From the NCBI RefSeq assembly GCF_026914185.1, contig NC_070563.1, forward strand, positions 186,001 through 250,000: a stretch of DNA of 64,000 nucleotides, written 5' to 3'. Below the pieces are notes generated by a model. The model did not search any database and was not told the DNA's origin. It saw nothing but the letters and a program-made list of their open reading frames with translations. Every line of letters starts with the position of its first letter. The stretch's first letter is position 1. The DNA comes from Puccinia triticina. Its lineage: Eukaryota > Basidiomycota > Pucciniomycetes > Pucciniales > Pucciniaceae. A program made the position numbers and the translations under genes. Below, in pieces: positions 34,300 through 45,585 of this stretch.

Positions 34300-35656
34300 T
34301 CATGATTCTGGTGGATGCGGTTGTGCTTGTTCCTCGATATTCCCACCAATGCTGTTCCATATCCTTGCCTCGATATAGCGATTAGCTCCAACCACATTCG
34401 ATTCGGGTATGATGCTCACTCCGATCAGGACCCACGTTGCAAAAATTGGTCTGGTCAACATATCTAAAATCGAAAACTGTATTGCCTCAATCAAACACCA
34501 AAATGAGGAATGTAGTCAAAGTGGTAATGATCAGTTTTTTCAAAGTTCTGAGGAATACGCAGAAATCAACTTACCAAAGCGATCTCCAGGAATGGATCCA
34601 CCTGAGTTTTTACAAAAACCAAACGCCAATTTTATTAGCATGTTAAAGACTTTCTGGACCCCAGCGGCCCAAAAATTATTAGGTAAACTCACGGGCACAC
34701 TCCATATAATGGGATAGAAGGAGCCCAGTACCACGATATAAACAGCCAAATAGTTGAAGAATGCGGCGACTCGAGCTGAGTTGTGAGCGGAAGACCTCCT
34801 TCCACTTGTCAGAATTTCGCGTACAATACTTAGCCTAAGAGCTCGGCGTAAATACGAGGCAGACCGGTTAGCCAGTTGACTGGTGGGTGATTTCTTTTAA
34901 AACATTTTCTGCGCTCGCGTACCAAAATATCCAAGCCATTAGAACCAATGGCCATCTCAATCTATTAGACCGTTGTATAGTACCCAGGAAGCCTGTCACA
35001 CACATTCCAATAGCATTTAAAGCCTAGATCCGGACCAGTTTCAAAGATCGGCGTTGTGATTGAACGATGGTATCGGTCAGCAGGAAATCACATTCGAACT
35101 CAACTCGATACCAACGAACTTCAAGTTATGGTAATCAGAGGCTCCAGGACTGACCATGATCACCAGATCTTGTATTGAAACTCCTGAAATCAGCCCCAGT
35201 TCTACGAGTACGAGCGGAAACGTCAAGATCCAATGCAGATCTCTTATCCATATCGAGCTTCCCGTGACGTTGATATCGGTCAAGATAAAATAACTGGATA
35301 TTTGTTTCGAAATGATTTGATCAGTTTAGGGTATGTCCACTTCGCATGAAAACAGGCATAAGCGAACGCCGTTTAGGTAAACTGACTAGGTTACCAGGGT
35401 TAACGTACTGAGCGTCAAGCTGATGTGGTGAAGCAATTTTGTGTTGGGTTGTTGACGTGTGGTGAGGACCCATTGGACGGCGGTGGAGATGGTCATGAGA
35501 CCAAAAGTGACCCACAGGATCTAAAACCAATCAATCAATTCTAAAAAGAGCATCAACGAAAAGGAAAAATTGTCTGCTGGTTCGAAGAGACAAATCCTTG
35601 TCAACCGAGCAAATATCAAGAAAGACTTCAACCTTTGTAGTCGGAACCGATGACAT
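34300..35656 (-). CDS. opsin-related seven-transmembrane protein lacking the retinal lysine
   Basis: Exons on minus, all GT-AG: 35656-35633, 35520-35395, 35293-35155, 35023-34923, 34834-34693, 34601-34575, 34485-34300, with compatible phases from 35293 on. Hydrophobic helices are visible in ILWVTFGLMTISTAVQWV, LHWILTFPLVLVELGL (helix C), PLVLMAWIFW, FNYLAVYIVVLGSFYPIIW and the last helix SILDMLTRPIFATWVL. The helix C pattern RDLHW...TFPLVLVE and the last-helix pattern LDMLTRP match microbial rhodopsins. The Schiff-base Lys position is Arg (TRP for AKP), and the primary proton-acceptor Asp of helix C is His. This fits the fungal opsin-related (Hsp30/Yro2-like) group, membrane proteins of unclear, stress-linked function. 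The join between 35395 and 35293 is unresolved: a frame giving AFAYACFHA (35345-35370) belongs there by homology but has no clean acceptor, so the gene may carry a small lesion. Confidence 0.75.
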
Positions 35657-36812
35657 CTCTGTCGACCGGCTTTCGAGCGTTTTCGAGGATTCTTGATGGG
35701 AGTTGCTGTGTGTTGATGGAGGGACGGTTGTTGATAAATATACACCCTGTTCAATGCTTCGTACACTGCTTATTCCTTGGCCAGTTCTCCTATTTTCAGA
35801 GTTTCCGGCCGAAAAAACGGTCCACGAGTGACGTCATCGAAGAGGCGACGATCAGTTTCGGGGGCTGGGGGACCGGGGCGGTGAGCTGTGGTATCCTACC
35901 CCCGACGCCTACGAACTTGTCGAACTTAACACAAGTCCCTCCCTGTGCTCGCGGGGCGCGAGCACCCTCCCGCTTGCGGGAGGGACTTGTGCCTAATGTC
36001 CGATATTTGGCCTGAGGCTGCCCAGCCAAACATCTGAAAATTCCTTATATCCCCCATATCACCGTATACCCATTGGATTTCTTCACAGCCTCTGGCATCA
36101 TTAGAATCAGATTTTCTTTCTACATATTCTGGCGTGTTTAACACAACACCTACCCCCATCCCTTGAAAAAAAAATTGTTGTAAGGGCATGGCTTGCGAGG
36201 CCTTGCAAGGCTGAAACCGTGAGAAAGTGTCTGTACTTGACCTGCAAATGGCCCGGCGGGTCTGTCACATTGCTCAGAAAATGCCCTTACAAGAATGGCT
36301 GCTGAGCGGCCAGTTCTTGATGAATTTACTTGAAAAAACATGTACAAGACAGCTGAGATCAAGGGCTAGACATGGCCAACTGGGATTTGGATTATGAGGT
36401 GATACCAAGTTGTAGGAGAGTTGTAAACACAAAATCACACATTTTCATTGAAAAAACCTGTCAGCCTCAGGCCAAATATGGGACATTAGTCCTAAGCCTC
36501 TCCTTCGGAGACGCTTCGCGCCTCCTTGGAGAGGCTTAGTTAAGCTCGCGAACTTGTCACAAGTCCCTCCCTGTGCTCGCGCGAACTTAACACAAGCGTA
36601 CCCTCCTCGGGGGAGCGTAGCGACCTCTGAACTTAACAAAGTCCCTCTGCTGCGGGCGTGTGTCTTGCGAAGCAAGCCTCCGACAGCCCTTGGCAGGAGG
36701 GACTTGCGCCTTATCGCCCCTTTTTGCGGGGGCAAGATTCTAAATTTAGGTGGCAGGAGTTTTCAAACTTCTATAATTCCTTGCTTCCATGTCTTTATTT
36801 GGAATAAAGTTG
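35657..36812. repeat. fold-back repeat with AAGTCCCTCC palindromes
   Basis: gcctaatgtccgatatttggcc near 35991 is inverted at 36463-36490. It is bordered by small palindromes such as cctaagcctctcc...ggagaggcttag (36492-36540) and cacaagtccctccc...gggagggacttgtg. Related copies lie at 50220-50680 with 52030-52450 and at 63380-63465. No gene was recognised. Confidence 0.6.
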
Positions 36813-37540
36813 GGGTCTTGGAAAAATAACTCCCAACTTTTGGGAAAACAACTCCCATACGTCCGCGCAACTATTTTTTGACCAGCGCTTGACGTCGACC
36901 TGGATCCTTTTTTTGGGTACAGCTTTTTTGGGAGTCGTCAACCCAAAATAATTTCATTTTGGGAGTTGTCCCTACCAATTTTTCTGAATATTTTTAGGGG
37001 GTTAATAAACGTACCTGGTTTTTCTGCGTCTGTACCCGGTTTTTGTGTACCCCCTTTTCCGCGTACATACCCGGTTTTTTTCTACTCATTTCTACGCGAC
37101 GCAAATAGGCTTAAAATTCATCTAACGTCCCAAAAATAATTATGGTGCATTCAAAAGTTCAAAAAAGCAACTTTAAATGATTTGATTAATTTTTTGCATA
37201 CCCCCTTTTCCCAAGTGTGTACTAAGGGAATATCTTTTTTGTTACATGTACCAGGGTTCCAAAAACTTGAGGGAAAATTTAAACATTCATTTGAAGCTTC
37301 CTTTGAAATTTTTCAGAGAAAAAAATAGGTACGTGGCAGGTACGTGGTGTGCTTAGTAGAAGAATGACTGCTACATGTATAACTTTTTTGTTACACATTT
37401 AAAGAGTCTAAAAATTTCAGAAATGTTTCTATGGTATATACTCTGTGCGCCATTGAATTTATAGCAATGGGGTAAACACAAACATGAGATATAGGGGGGC
37501 CGGGCAGCCTTAATAGGAACAATCTGGCTAATTGAATATT

Positions 37541-37924
37541 TTTTTTGATAAATTTCCCAGAAGTCTAAGGACTTAAGGGGTTATATAATGATGCATAATC
37601 TCTGCGCTCTGAAACTTTTGGCAATATTGCTACCTCAGAACATGAAATATAAGGGGTGTGTTCCAAGAAAAAAATATTAAAAATAGGGGGTTAATAAACG
37701 TACCCAGGTATTTCCGCATTTGTACCCGGTTTTTGCGTACCCTCTTTTCCGCGTACGTACCCGGTTTTTTTCAATTCATTTACCACACACCCCTTATATT
37801 TCATGTTCTGAGGTAGCAATATTGCCAAAATTTTCAGAGGGCAGAGAATATGCATCATTATATAACCCCCGCAGTCCTTAGACTTCTGGGAAATTCATCA
37901 AAAACAATATTCAATAATTAGCCA
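37541..37924. mobile_element. 384-bp hairpin element nested in the left arm
   Basis: ggctaattgaatatt...gggaaattcatcaaa...aattagcc forms arms of about 150 bp around a core that repeats the GGGGGTTAATAAACGTACC terminus. The empty site is visible in the right arm of the host element (rc ggaacaatctgcaccagg near 40780). Confidence 0.65.
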
Positions 37925-38149
37925 GCACCAGGGGGGAAAGTGTGGCACTCCCTGGAGAGTGCCAGACCGTATGTTCCTTTGGGAAGACTGTCTGATGTCA
38001 AATGTGTGAGCATGTGGCATTCAGGATTCAAATATATTGACCTTATGTTCAACTCAGGCTGATCTTTGATCCACTCCATGGCAAACATGTTGGTAATTGA
38101 GTTGAGGGTCCCCCACTTGACGCCTGGTACAACCTGGTATTCTACACTT

Positions 38150-39060
38150 TGTGGTGTGTTTCAGGAATCAAGTTGAGACCCCCTCCACTCAATGAGTGGG
38201 GTGTAAAGTCATTGAGCAAAGATTCCCTCCACTTGATGACTGTTGGACAACCATTGATTCAAGGTTTTGTCCACTCAATGACCATATCTAAATTACCAGC
38301 CACCAAGTGGAGAAATCCTCCACTCAATGACTGGTTTTTAATGTCATTGAGTGGAGGGATTCTCCAATTGATGACTGGTGTGTGTACTAGCTGTTGAGTG
38401 GAGGGGTTCCTTACTCAGTGACTGGTTCTACCAGCCATTGAGTGGAGACACCCTCCACTTGATCACAGGTCACTAGCTGACTGGTAAAATCCCAGATCAG
38501 TGACCAGTACTGCATGTTGGTCATTGAGCCGGGCCTCTCCCAGCTTTAAGGACCATATGTACTGTACATAGCGCAAGGAAAGTCCCGGCTTGATGGACAG
38601 TATGTACTGTCCATCCTGCTGCACTTTTCCAAGCTGAGTGTCCAGTGTAGACTGCCTACCACGCTCGGAAAGGCTGACTAGATGACCAGCATGTGCTGGT
38701 CATCGGGCTAGGGCTTCTCGCTGGATGACAAGTATGTACTGGTCATCGGATTTGAGCTCGGAGAGGCTGCGGATCAATGACCAGGGCATGATACCTGTCA
38801 AGCGCGGCCTCTCCCAACTCGATGGCCAGTTTGCGTTGGCCATCCAGTCGGAGAAGCCCTAGTCCGATGACCAGCACCTATTGGTCATTGATCTGGGCCT
38901 CTCTGAGCTTGGTGGGCGGTCTATACTGTCCACCAAGCTCGGAAAAGCCAAGCTGAATGAACAGTATTTAGTGCACTGTTCATTGAGTTGGGGCTTTCCG
39001 AGCTCAATGACCAGCAAACAAGGGTCATCGAGCCCGTGTAAACAAGCAACTCGCCAATGT
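38150..39060. repeat. palindrome array, CCACTCAATGAC and CTCGATGACC subtypes
   Basis: The first half uses units like ccctccactcaatgactggt...gtcattgagtggaggg. The second half uses atgaccagtatgtactggtcat with gagaggc spacers. More than a dozen units. Confidence 0.8.
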
Positions 39061-40714
39061 CCACCCTGATGTTGGGCCGAACATGATGGTGGACATAGCA
39101 ACAACAAAAAAACACCCTCCCCGGGGACCCCCGGGGATACAGAGCTGATCCCTGTTGCCCCGCTGCCACCGCAGTTGACTTGTGCCCCGCTTGAAACTCC
39201 CGGAAAACAAGTTGTTTTGGTGATTTGCAACACATATGAACACCATTTTTGCCACTCCTAAATGATGATAATTTTCATTGTTCTGGATACAGCAGGTCAA
39301 AAGAGCACCATTCATATCTTACACCTGGTGCTAATAATTAACATGTGATAAGAGCAATCAACCCCATTTTTTTGCACAATGGACATGGAAATAGTGGGAG
39401 GTGTGATGAAGGCATGCTACCTGGAAGAAAAAATTGCCCAAAACAGTCAGGGAAAAGGTGTGAAGATGATTGATCTACAAGAAAAATGGTATGACCCATG
39501 CTGAGATGTGTGTGGACATTTCAGAATTGACTTTTCACCTCAGAGTTCTCAGACCAGCTATTGAAATCTTTCTCCTACTGGTTCCAGGATCATCAAAATA
39601 TTGATGCACCTGTTGATATCCCCCAATCTTCCCCCTTCCCGCTGTGAAGCTTAATAACTTTAACCTCTAGCCGCTGCATTTTTCAATCAGATGGAGGTCA
39701 AGTGAGAGAAAATTGTGCAACATGTATTCACATACAAAAGGTGCATGGTCCCAAATGAACAGCTGAAGGCATGTGTAAGCAGTCGCTAAGGAGCGCTTCA
39801 CTAGGTCAGGGTCGGAGGCGGGAACTGGGAGATGCGGGACAGGGGGACAGCTTTCTAGAACCTCTGATTCTGATATTGCAAAGGGTCAGGGGTGCTAGCT
39901 CAGGAGAGATGGCATACCAATCTCTATCAGTATTTACAATAGTGAGAGAGGAGGATGGGGAAAAGGGAAAATGGGAAAAGACTCACCTAGCTCAGGAGAG
40001 ATGGCATACCAATCTCTGCTGAGCTAGGAGGGGCGGGGGAGTGGCTGGACTAAGTACAGGATTATTTGGGAACCTGTGAACCTTCTTGTGACACCCCCAA
40101 GGAGGGGGGGTTACAGCATGGCAAACTTTAGCCTGCAGAATTGGACCATCACTTGGTAAAAATGGCTGGTGAAAAGGCCTCTTTGATTGTTCACATTTCA
40201 TATTAGAGGGAGGGAATTCAGGTTAGAGAGGTTTTCCCAGCTTTGACACTGTGTGATACTCAAAAAAGAGAAATTTAATTTTACATAACTTTCCTCCCAA
40301 TAGATGAAGGGAACAGGCATGGCGGAAATATCCCACAAGGATTGATTTACCAGTTAGCTGAGCCTTTGTGGTTGCTATATTTTACAGCTATCTTTAATTA
40401 TGTGATTTTATGTGGGTTTTGATTAAAAAAACTCAGCCCAGAAAAATATTCCTTGTCACTTGGTCAAGGATATCTTTGAGCATCAGGATATTTAAATTCT
40501 TGGCAAAATATCTTGTGAATTGAAGCTCACATCCAGGATTTTGTTTGATATGAACCAAACAGAAAATTTCAACTAAGATATTTCCATGTGTTGGAATTGA
40601 GTTACAGATCATCCTGCAACCACTTCACCTACAGTTTCACATCTGTTGGGAAGAAAGTTGAACAAAGAGTTGCAACTCACATCTAACTCACATCAGACCA
40701 TTTTACTGACAGAA
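39061..40714. other. unassigned interior of the hAT-like element
   Basis: No domain-bearing frame. gctcaggagagatggcataccaatctct occurs twice, at 39897 and 39987, about 90 bp apart. Confidence 0.4.
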
Positions 40715-41439
40715 TTACGGCCTGGCACTCTCCAGAGAGTGCCACACTTTCCCCCCTGGTGCAGATTGTTCCTATCAAGGCTGCCCGGCCCTCCTATATC
40801 TCATGTTTGGTGTTTACCCCATTGCTATAAATTCAATGGCAGACAGATTATATACCATAGAAACATTTCTAAAATTTTTAGACTCTTTAAATGTGTAACA
40901 AAAAAGTTATACATGTAACAATCATTTTTCTACTAAGCACACCACGTACCCGCCATGTACCTATTTTTTTCTCTCAAAAATTTCAAAGGAAGCTTCAAAT
41001 GCATGTTTAAATGTTCCCTCAAGTTTTTGGAACCCTGGTACATGTAACAAAAAAGATATTCCCTTAGTACACACTTGGGAAAAGGGGGTATGCAAAAAAT
41101 TAATTAAATCATTTAAAGTTGCTTTTTTGAAATTTTGAATGCATCATAATTCTTTTTGGGATTTCAGATGAATTTTAAGCCTATTTGCGTCGCGTAGAAA
41201 TGAATCAAAATAAAACGGGTACATACGCGGAAAAGAGGGTACGCAAAAACCGGGTACAAACGCGGAAATACCCGGGTACGTTTATTAACCCCCTATTTTT
41301 AATATTTTTTTCTCGGAGGGTTTGGGAGTCGTTCACCCAAAACAAGTGCCCCCTGCGTTAATTTGGGAGCTGGCCGCGGGGCCACGGAAACCCCCAGGGA
41401 GTCGTGACGGCTCCCCTTCAAACCCCCCACCCATCACAC

Positions 41440-41560
41440 ACCACAACCGCCCGATCACCGTCCACCCGTCCACCCCAACCGCCCGATCAATCAATGAAAC
41501 ACCACAACCGCCCGATCACCGTCCACCCGTCCACCCCAACCGCCCGATCAATCAAACAAA
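41440..41560 (+). repeat. tandem repeat, about 61 bp x 2
   Basis: Two copies of cacaaccgcccgatcaccgt...ccgcccgatcaatcaa directly precede the Ala/Pro-rich frame. Confidence 0.8.
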
Positions 41561-42289
41561 ATGATCAACCCAGCCGCCCCCGCCGCCGTCCAGGACCAGG
41601 ACTTCCTGGCCCCTGTCGCCGCCATCGAGCACGTCAAGCACGCCGAGCCCCCTGTCGCCGCCATCAAGTACGCCAAGGCCCCAGTGCCTGGCGAGCACAC
41701 CGAGCCCCCAGTGGCTGGCGAGCACACCGATCCCCCAGTGGCTGGCGAGCACACCAAGCCCCCAGTGGCTGGCGAGCACGCCAAGGAAACCCCAGCCGCA
41801 GGGCCAGGTAAGCCCCCTCCCCTGCCGACTCCCTCCCATCCAAAATGGAGGCACCGAGCCCCCAACACCCTTGTTGCTGCCCTTGATCCAGCTGCCAAAG
41901 GCCCCGCGAACGGGTCTGGAATTGACGCCGACTCCCTTGCGATCGCGGCCCAGGAGGTAGCCCCAGAATCCTTTGCAGGCATTGGGTCCCACGCAGCCAC
42001 CGACTCCCCAGGACCAGCCATTCTAGACCCCCAAGGAGCCGTCCTAGCCAGCGGTGCTCAATGTCTAGCCCCTGCCTATGCTGCCAACTCCCGTGACCCC
42101 ATTGACTCCCATACTCCTGCAGCCGCCGACTCCCAACCTCCCGCAGCTGCCGACTCCCAAACAGCAGACGCCAACTCCCATTCAGCCGCTGACTCCCAGG
42201 CCATTGCCGCTGTCGAAGCCTGCATTCAGACCACTGAAGCCCTTCAAGACGTCACCCTAGACCCCCTCCTCCTGCAAATTACTCAATAA
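41561..42289 (+). CDS. Ala/Pro-rich low-complexity ORF, 242 aa, possible 5' part of the MULE gene
   Basis: I do not recognise a domain. Residues 45-77 are a 9-residue tandem repeat (PVAGEHTDP type), and the second half is rich in AADSQ words. A TAA ends it. After the stop the same frame goes on with an acidic Glu-rich segment (EENEEELEDYSLD) for about 50 codons, then shifts frame and reaches the recognisable MULE transposase. It may be the disordered N-terminal region of the transposase gene, broken by a stop and a frameshift, or a separate small ORF of the element. GC content is higher than the flanks. Confidence 0.45.
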   Translation: MINPAAPAAVQDQDFLAPVAAIEHVKHAEPPVAAIKYAKAPVPGEHTEPPVAGEHTDPPVAGEHTKPPVAGEHAKETPAAGPGKPPPLPTPSHPKWRHRAPNTLVAALDPAAKGPANGSGIDADSLAIAAQEVAPESFAGIGSHAATDSPGPAILDPQGAVLASGAQCLAPAYAANSRDPIDSHTPAAADSQPPAAADSQTADANSHSAADSQAIAAVEACIQTTEALQDVTLDPLLLQITQ

Positions 42290-43892
42290 ATTTCCAAAAA
42301 AAAACTAGAAAACCAAATCCATGAAGAAAATGAGGAGGAACTTGAAGATTATAGCTTAGATAATCCAGACAAGAAGACGCTTGAGGAATATGTAGAGCTA
42401 GCTAGAGAAGAGAAAACCATTGAAGATTGTATAGTAGTTTAGAATTAGATGGAGATGATACTAACAATGATCCAAACTCTGAAACTGTTCCAACTGAAAA
42501 AAACCCAGAAGAAATTAAAAAAATACTTGAGAAAATTGCTGAAGAGAGAACTGAGAAGTAGCTCAAAGAAATGGAACTTGAGAACAAGAATCAACCGGAT
42601 GATGATGACTCAGTAAATGAAGAAGGAGTAAAGACAATATACAACAACATTCCTGCGCCGCCAGCTGGAGTTTACGACGACGTGGAATTGGTTAAGGAGG
42701 CCATCCAAGAATTTGCTTGTGCGCATGGCTTTGGGATATTGGTCAAACACTCTGTTCCTGGAAAGAGTGTCCATTTTAAATGTGTCAGGTCTGTTATTTC
42801 CCACTTCTTTTTCATTCTTCTGCTACTATTTGAATTCCCCATACTGACATTAAATCCACATTGAAATGATACAGAGGAGGTGATCCTGCAAAAAACAAAC
42901 GTAAAGGTGATACTTGTGAAAATATATCATCTCAATTGATTGGCTGTCCGTTTGCCGTGGCCGTATACAACCAGAAGAAGAAGGGCCACTGGAAATTCAC
43001 AGTCTCCAACTTGAATCATAATCACCGCCCCACCGCCGCCATTGCCCACACTGTTCACCGTAAGCTCAGCGACAATCTCTAAGAAGAAATGAAAAGACTC
43101 GGCAAGGCCGGATTGTGACCGGCACAAATACTTGAATTCCTCAAGAAGATGCACCCTGAAGATACAATCCTGGCCACAATTGATACAATTTACTTGGCAC
43201 AAAAGCGGGCTGCGCAAGAGATGTTGCAAGGAATCAGTCCCATCATTCACCTGAATGAAATTCTGGCTGGAACCAATTTCACGACAATGACAAAGGTTGA
43301 CAAATCTGGCAAGCTCAAAGGCCTTTTTTTCTGTCATTCCCTCTCTGTTAAGCTTCTCCATCAGTACCATGTGATCCTTTTCCTTGACTGTATGTACAAG
43401 ACAAATAAGTATTGGATGCCTCTCCTCCACATCACTGGTTCACTGGAGCCAACAAGTCTTCCAGTTTGGCATTCTGCTTCCTTGCCAAAGAGACACAAGA
43501 TTATTACAACTGGGCCCTCAAATCCCTCCTGACAGTTTTCACCTCCAACAAGATTCCCCTTCCTGCTGTTGTTCTGACCGACCAAGAAGAAGCTCTCAGA
43601 AGCTCTCATCTCCTCTCTCCAGTCCAATTTTCCGGATTTGACCCACATGCTTTGCACTTGGCACATACAGAAGAACTTGGTCTCCAATGGCGCGAAACAC
43701 ATCAAGAACAAGGCAAAGGAGTTCAAAATGCTGCAACACTGGAGCAACTTAATCAAGATGACTAGTCCAGGCGATTTTCATTCAAGCCTCAGTTGGTTTT
43801 GCGCGAAATAGGGCAAAGGTTTTGGAGATTATATGATTGAGACATGGCTTCTGATGTGTGAAAAGTATGCTAACGCTTGGAATAAGGATATA

Positions 43893-44590
43893 TGGTGCAT
43901 CAAGCCCGTCTGGGCACTTGCCCAAGTTCCGGATGTAAATCAACAAGTTCGCGTGCCCAGGCCAAAGCCCGCTGGGCCAAGCCCCAAGCGCGCGTGGCCA
44001 AGACACAATTCCCACTTGGCACATAGCCAAGTTTGGGGGGTCCAGAGACAAGTCCCGCTGGGCCAATACCCAAGAAAGTGTGCCACGCACGCCGAGCGAT
44101 GTATCACTGTGGGCTTGTACGATGAGTGATGCACCCCAAAGTTCAGGGGTGTATCACTCTGAAATGCAGAGTCCTCCCCACGTCTGCCTGAATCTTCAGT
44201 GGCGACTTGGTGGGATTGCTGAACGGACTCTGGAACAACAAATTAAAAAGAAGAAAAATGACGGTCAACAGAAGAAAAAAATGTAGAAAAAAGTTGTAAA
44301 AAAAGTGTGTATAGATGGATGCAACACGTCTGCTCACCTGACTCGAGCGGCCTGCTAGTTGTGCTGGTGGTCGTTTTGTGTTCGTGAGGTTAGAGGGTGG
44401 CCGGAGGAGCTCGAAGCCGATGGATTGGATTGGCCCAGCGGTTGTGTAGGCTCACCCGGGGCTTGGCTCTGTGCCAAGAATTGGGCCCCGCGGAACCCGC
44501 CCGATCCAGCCCGCTGTGCACACTCCCAAGCTCGCGTGGCCGAGTGCCCAGCGGGACTGGGCCAAGTGCCCAGACAGGCTTGATACACCA
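43893..44590. mobile_element. 698-bp TA-flanked MITE, copy 2, inside the MULE gene
   Basis: Identical by eye to 17843-18540. Flanking TA at 43891-43892 and 44591-44592. Removing the element and one TA restores the reading frame (NKDI then PLFKHRPTSQIESLHA), which fixes the element ends to the base and shows it jumped into the transposase gene. Confidence 0.92.
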
Positions 44591-45498
44591 TACCTCTTTT
44601 CAAGCATCGGCCAACGTCTCAAATTGAATCATTGCATGCTTTCATTAAATCTTATGCCCTGGGCCCCAACAATTCTTTTGCCGCCGTCATCAAGTTAATC
44701 ACAAATGCGCTTGAAGCTCAATCCCACAAAATCTCTGTGGTGCATCACAAGGAGAAGATTAGAAGCCTTCAATCAATAGGGAAGATTTTCTTGCTCTGTC
44801 ACAGCCGGATCACCCACTTTGCTCTCCGGAAGGCGCAGGATAATCTGAGAGCAAGTGTTGACCTGGAGAATTGGCACAGGTGCAACAGGTGTTACAAAAA
44901 CCAGATGGGAATTCCTTTTAAGCATACACTCCGACAGCGCGCAATGGATGGCGAGAAGATACTCCCCAAGGATTTTCATGTCCAGTGGCACATGAAGGTA
45001 AGATCTGGGCTTCTTTTATCTTTTTGTCATGTGGGGGGGCCTTGGATGGCCGGTTTTTGTGGACGACTCCCGTTTTTGCTTTGACAAATCCTGTTTTTCC
45101 ATGGACGACTCCCATTTTTCTCCAACGACTCCTGTTTACCCCCGCGCGCCCCAGGGACAGGAACAACTCCCATTTTCTGTCCATGCGGAATGCGAATTAG
45201 GATAACAACTCCCAACAACTCCCAAATCACCCAACCGCGGAGCCTCAATTGGAAGAACGACTCCTGTTGACTCCCATTTGTCTGGTCATTGCCACCGCCC
45301 CTCTGCCACCCCTCCCTCCAATTTTTAACCTCCCCTGTGTTGTTCACTTACTAACTGGAGTCTTTTCATTCCCCCCAGGATCTTCATGCACTTGACACCA
45401 ACGCTGATCTCACCCAAATAGAGCAAGTCAGCCGGATCCGCAAAAGGCTCCTGCAGATGAATCCCGCGCGGATGGTGGCCCAGTTACAGGCTATCAAC

Positions 45499-45515
<17 letters not shown>

Positions 45516-45530
<15 letters not shown>

Positions 45531-45585
45531 TGAACCCGGGTTGGGCTATCTCTAGGTGCCTGCTTTACCACTAAGCTACGAAGCC
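45516..45585 (-). tRNA. tRNA-like gene, degenerate anticodon arm
   Basis: On minus, 70 nt: acceptor GGCTTCG/TGGAGCC pairs with two G-T wobbles, D stem GCTT/AAGC, T stem CCGGG/CCTGG with a TTCAAGT loop. A box TAGCTTAGTGGT and B box GGTTCAAGTCC are intact, and TTTCTTTT downstream could terminate Pol III. The anticodon stem (GGCAC/TAGCC) has two mismatches. By position the anticodon would be AGA, but a serine tRNA should have a long variable arm, which is missing. It is better read as a tRNA-derived insertion or pseudogene in the MULE gene. Confidence 0.6.

Larger units (their letters stand above)
36997..41293. mobile_element. 4.3-kb hAT-like element with 8-bp TSD
   Basis: It starts GGGGGTTAATAAACGTACC and ends with the inverted copy, flanked by TATTTTTA (36989-36996 and 41294-41301). 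The inverted arms are about 550 bp long (to about 37540, and from about 40715). The interior holds a palindrome array (38150-39060) and no transposase. Parts of the same family occur at 26119-26357 (interior piece) and at the very end of the window. Confidence 0.82.

Noticed and set aside
41548..42021. Minus-strand 157-codon frame opposite the Ala/Pro-rich ORF
   Set aside because: It is the antisense of the GC-rich tandem repeats. The plus frame leads into the acidic segment and the transposase; the minus frame leads nowhere.
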